Shown here in pieces: positions 34,668 to 36,942 of a DNA stretch of 36,942 nt. Numbering within the stretch: position 1 is the stretch's first letter; each line of letters begins with the position of its first letter. The notes beneath the pieces are model-generated. The model searched no databases. It saw only the letters and a list, made by a program, of their open reading frames with translations, and was not told the origin of the DNA. A program made the translations under genes and the position numbers. Location of the stretch: positions 1 through 36,942 of the IMG/VR virus record IMGVR_UViG_3300032073_000088; one strand, 5' to 3'. This stretch comes from a virus.

Positions 34668-35486
34668 TTATTCCCCTGTCCAATGTTTGAGTAACTTAGG
34701 ATCAACTAATTTGTCTTGTTTAGTTTTACCTCTTGTCGCGTCCTCAAACGGTAATAAGTCTATATTGAATACACAGAGTATACAATTAGGCCTATAAATT
34801 TCTGTTGTTAAATCATCATCGTCCCAACTACGCCCTCGGTTATACGAGTAAGCATAATCTGCTGGGAAATGATCCCATAATTTTTTACCAAAGTCACCCC
34901 ATCTCCAGGAGTGATAGTTATCTGTTCCGTCTGTATATGTAAACCATATTTTCTCTTTATGTTCTAGTACATCTTCCCATATACATTCTGCTTGATCATC
35001 GGACCATACTTGGCAACTGCCATTAGTATATGCTCCGTGTGCTAATTTAAATCTTCTTGATTTCATAGGACGTGGGTCCTGCCACCAACTTCTTAACTTA
35101 GTTGGCCTTTCCATATTGTATGTAAGTAAAGGTTCAATATCGTTCTGTATGATTACGTCCAAATCAAAGAAGATGAAGCGTCCTGTCGGCTTATCTGCTG
35201 CAAAATTGTGAGTATTAAAGACCATTGTTTTAGGCCTGTCCCAGCATCTAGCCATGCCATATTTAAAGTCATCAGAGCCGAACCAATACTTAGGATGTAT
35301 GGTATCGATATCTGGAAATGGTATAACATTAATGTTTTTATCCAGTCCCTCGGCATCATCTGTATAACAGTAAAAATGGAAGTCGTGTTTAGGATTAGTA
35401 TGCCTTCTAGACATAGCGTAAAGACGATTGACAAAGTGCGGACCATACCTATTCCCCCATTTACTACAAACTACGTTTACTCTCAT
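34668..35486 (-). CDS. Glycosyltransferase-like protein, paralogue of the 33641-34315 gene
   Basis: This 272-residue protein begins V-N-V-V-C-S-K-W-G-N-R-Y-G-P-H-F-V-N-R-L-Y, the typical start of this marine glycosyltransferase-like family. Next come F-H-F-Y-C-Y-T-D-D, I-F-F-D108-L-D110-V-I-I-Q (the metal-binding D-x-D), and F-P-A-D-Y-A-Y-S-Y-N-R-G. The ATG is preceded by GAGGAAGG and overlaps the previous stop as ATGA. Compared with the 33641 copy it has extra loops near 60-100. Two diverged copies in one operon could act on successive sugars; this is inference. Confidence 0.66.
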   Translation of the reverse strand: MRVNVVCSKWGNRYGPHFVNRLYAMSRRHTNPKHDFHFYCYTDDAEGLDKNINVIPFPDIDTIHPKYWFGSDDFKYGMARCWDRPKTMVFNTHNFAADKPTGRFIFFDLDVIIQNDIEPLLTYNMERPTKLRSWWQDPRPMKSRRFKLAHGAYTNGSCQVWSDDQAECIWEDVLEHKEKIWFTYTDGTDNYHSWRWGDFGKKLWDHFPADYAYSYNRGRSWDDDDLTTEIYRPNCILCVFNIDLLPFEDATRGKTKQDKLVDPKLLKHWTGE

Positions 35487-35704
35487 CCAGCCTTCCTCGC
35501 AATGACATAGTCTGTTCCGTATTGTTTACCTGCGTCTGCAAGTTGCTCGGTGAGGCGTATACATTTATAATCAAAATCTGTTAGATCAGATCTAACTATA
35601 AGTGTTGCAAATTTATTACTATTTTTCATCCAAGTAACATATTCATCTTCGTCATTAAATTCACCTTCAATTATCATTACATTTTCCATTTTTAAAGTTA
35701 GCAT
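35483..35704 (-). CDS. Hypothetical protein
   Basis: A 73-residue soluble protein of unknown family. It contains G-E-F-N-D-E-D-E-Y-V-T-W-M-K, an A-T-L-I-V-R-S-D-L strand, and ends with Y-G-T-D-Y-V-I-A-R-K. The ATG at 35704 has AGGA at 6 bases and overlaps the stop of the radical-SAM-like gene; the stop overlaps the next start as ATGA. Tight coupling at both ends suggests a small partner of the flanking genes. Confidence 0.5.
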   Translation of the reverse strand: MLTLKMENVMIIEGEFNDEDEYVTWMKNSNKFATLIVRSDLTDFDYKCIRLTEQLADAGKQYGTDYVIARKAG

Positions 35705-36942
35705 TTTCCATCCTGTTCATTATGTAGTATTATTGGATTTAATTTTAATAAGTTATTAAAATATCCTTTATAAAAATCATTTGTAAAAATAGTTTCTAAA
35801 TCATTATTTACGATACTATTTTTATCCCAATCATACAATAGTTCTGTTTTATGTTCCGGACTTTTATATGATGTCGTTATATTTAGTGCAACCGTTTTGC
35901 ACGGGAAAACCTGTCCCTCTGCACTAAGATAAAACTGATTATTAATTTTGCCTTCGCACTTAATATGTGGAGCAAATTTAACTTTCCTTTCTCTATATAT
36001 ATCGTCCTTTTTCCTTGTTTTTAAAGTTTCCAATTCTATAAGTTTATAGTCTGGCATTTCCTGTTTAATTACTTTCTTAACAGGTTTCTTTTCCTCAGGT
36101 ACTTCGTTGTTATATACAAACCCTGTGAACATATATTGTTTACAAAGTTTCTTTGCTTTTTGTATATCATTATCCAATTGATTTGTATGCGTATATGCCC
36201 AGAATACTCTTACACCTGAGTCTAATAGCGCCTTAGCATTTTGTAGTACCTTTTTATCTGGATTACCTGTGTTTATATTAAAAGTAATATTACCTAATTC
36301 TTTAAATAAAGTTCCTGTATTTTTCCACCAGACTTCATCGTGTGTCAAACCATTTGTATCTAAGTCAACACTTATTACCCACTCTTTTACAAAGTAATGG
36401 ACTATGTCTACAAAGTCAGTATTGTCAACAGCATCTCCATTCAATCCTTTTAATTTTATTCTTTTAAGTTTTGCTTTCAATAAAAAGTCTGGATTGAAAG
36501 ACTCTTTTATTTGTTCATATGATAAATTACTTTCACCATCAGATAATTCTATTTCAACCTTTTGTGGTAGATAAGGATAAAGGTCCGTTTCTTTGTTGTA
36601 CATAATGGCAATTTGAGCCGGTGTGAAATCCTCGTACCAGTGAGGTAATGCGACGACCTTCCCATCTAATGTTTCTGGATATGTCGCTGTACTGTCTTGC
36701 AAGAAAGGTAAAGTTCCTTCCTCAATTAAAAACTTTTCATGAAAGGCATCAAAATTATATAACAGGTCATCTTCATTGTTATCCCATTCTTCTAATATTT
36801 TTTCTATTTTGTCATTACGGTAAATAAAGTAACAAAGATTACCGTCCTGAAGTCTAATCTTCTTGTTGGCCTTATAAGTCTCTATGTCCTGTATAGAGTT
36901 AATTAATATATTAGGAGTAACAAACAAACAAGCACTATTAGG
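35698..36942 (-). CDS. Radical-SAM-fold-like protein lacking the FeS cysteines (partial, 5' end outside window)
   Basis: The frame is open to the right edge, so the start lies beyond; the TTG at 36927 is only a possible start. Numbering from that TTG, 120-220 look like the first half of a radical SAM barrel: K-V-E-I-E-L, then I-K-L-K-G-L-N-G-D-A, then S-V-D-L-D-T-N-G followed by W-W, and I-T-F-N-I-N. C324 and C343 in F-Y-L-S-A-E-G-Q-V-F-P-C resemble a SPASM-type end. The C-x-x-x-C-x-x-C motif expected near residue 130 is replaced by S-D-G-E-S-N-L-S with no cysteine. If the fold is right, SAM cleavage chemistry is probably lost. Moderate confidence in fold, none in function. Confidence 0.45.
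   Translation of the reverse strand, partial: PNSACLFVTPNILINSIQDIETYKANKKIRLQDGNLCYFIYRNDKIEKILEEWDNNEDDLLYNFDAFHEKFLIEEGTLPFLQDSTATYPETLDGKVVALPHWYEDFTPAQIAIMYNKETDLYPYLPQKVEIELSDGESNLSYEQIKESFNPDFLLKAKLKRIKLKGLNGDAVDNTDFVDIVHYFVKEWVISVDLDTNGLTHDEVWWKNTGTLFKELGNITFNINTGNPDKKVLQNAKALLDSGVRVFWAYTHTNQLDNDIQKAKKLCKQYMFTGFVYNNEVPEEKKPVKKVIKQEMPDYKLIELETLKTRKKDDIYRERKVKFAPHIKCEGKINNQFYLSAEGQVFPCKTVALNITTSYKSPEHKTELLYDWDKNSIVNNDLETIFTNDFYKGYFNNLLKLNPIILHNEQDGKC

Noticed and set aside
35208-35510. Plus-strand frame of 100 codons opposite the glycosyltransferase gene
   Set aside because: The opposite strand carries a clear D-x-D enzyme with ribosome site and stop/start coupling; this frame has neither.

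Overview
The window looks like part of an AT-rich, T4-like marine myovirus genome. The best guess is a phage of SAR11/Pelagibacter or a related marine alphaproteobacterium, close to the cyanomyophages. The reasons are tightly packed genes with 1-14 bp overlaps, a nearly complete T4-type baseplate set (gp4, gp54, gp26, gp51, gp48, gp53, gp27-like, gp5, gp25, gp6, gp8), T4-style late promoters (TATAAATA), and cyanophage-type extras: 2OG-Fe(II) oxygenases, Y-x-G repeat fibres and a YRG-motif mini-protein. Host assignment is inference; nothing in the window proves it.

Layout. (1) 1-888, plus strand: the tail end of a 2OG-Fe(II) oxygenase and a free-standing T4-type lysozyme. (2) 885-5997, minus strand: gp4 head-completion nuclease, a conserved virion protein, gp54, gp26, gp51 and a 777-residue tape-measure candidate. 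(3) 6034-28008, plus strand: gp48, gp53, gp27-like hub, gp5 needle, a 606-residue structural protein, gp25, gp6, a 789-residue structural protein, a small structural protein, gp8, a giant 2058-residue structural protein with a collagen-like stretch, a coiled-coil mini-protein and two fibre-type proteins. (4) 28048-32464, plus strand: accessory genes, namely a basic protein, two GT-A-like glycosyltransferases, an oxygenase-like protein, an unknown protein behind a sigma70-like promoter, a PseT-type 3' phosphatase lacking its kinase half, and an HNH nuclease. They end at a strong hairpin. (5) 36942-32523, minus strand: a radical-SAM-fold protein without the iron-sulfur cysteines, an unknown, two paralogous glycosyltransferases, DUF2061 and other small membrane proteins, a methyltransferase-like protein and a YRG-motif mini-protein.

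How the genes fit together. Regions 2 and 3 build the tail: hub (gp5, gp27, gp26, gp51), wedge (gp53, gp25, gp6, gp8), tube start (gp54, gp48), probable tape measure, and fibres. Gp5 carries the OB fold and beta-helix needle but no lysozyme domain, while a lysozyme with the full E/D/T catalytic triad is encoded separately at 442. Late transcription appears to start from two face-to-face TATAAATA elements at 5997-6028. Two further late promoters lie so close to their start codons that the predicted mRNAs are leaderless. Region 5, with the two plus-strand glycosyltransferases, could be a surface-modification cassette.

No tRNA, CRISPR array, insertion sequence or gene-free stretch above about 110 bases was seen.
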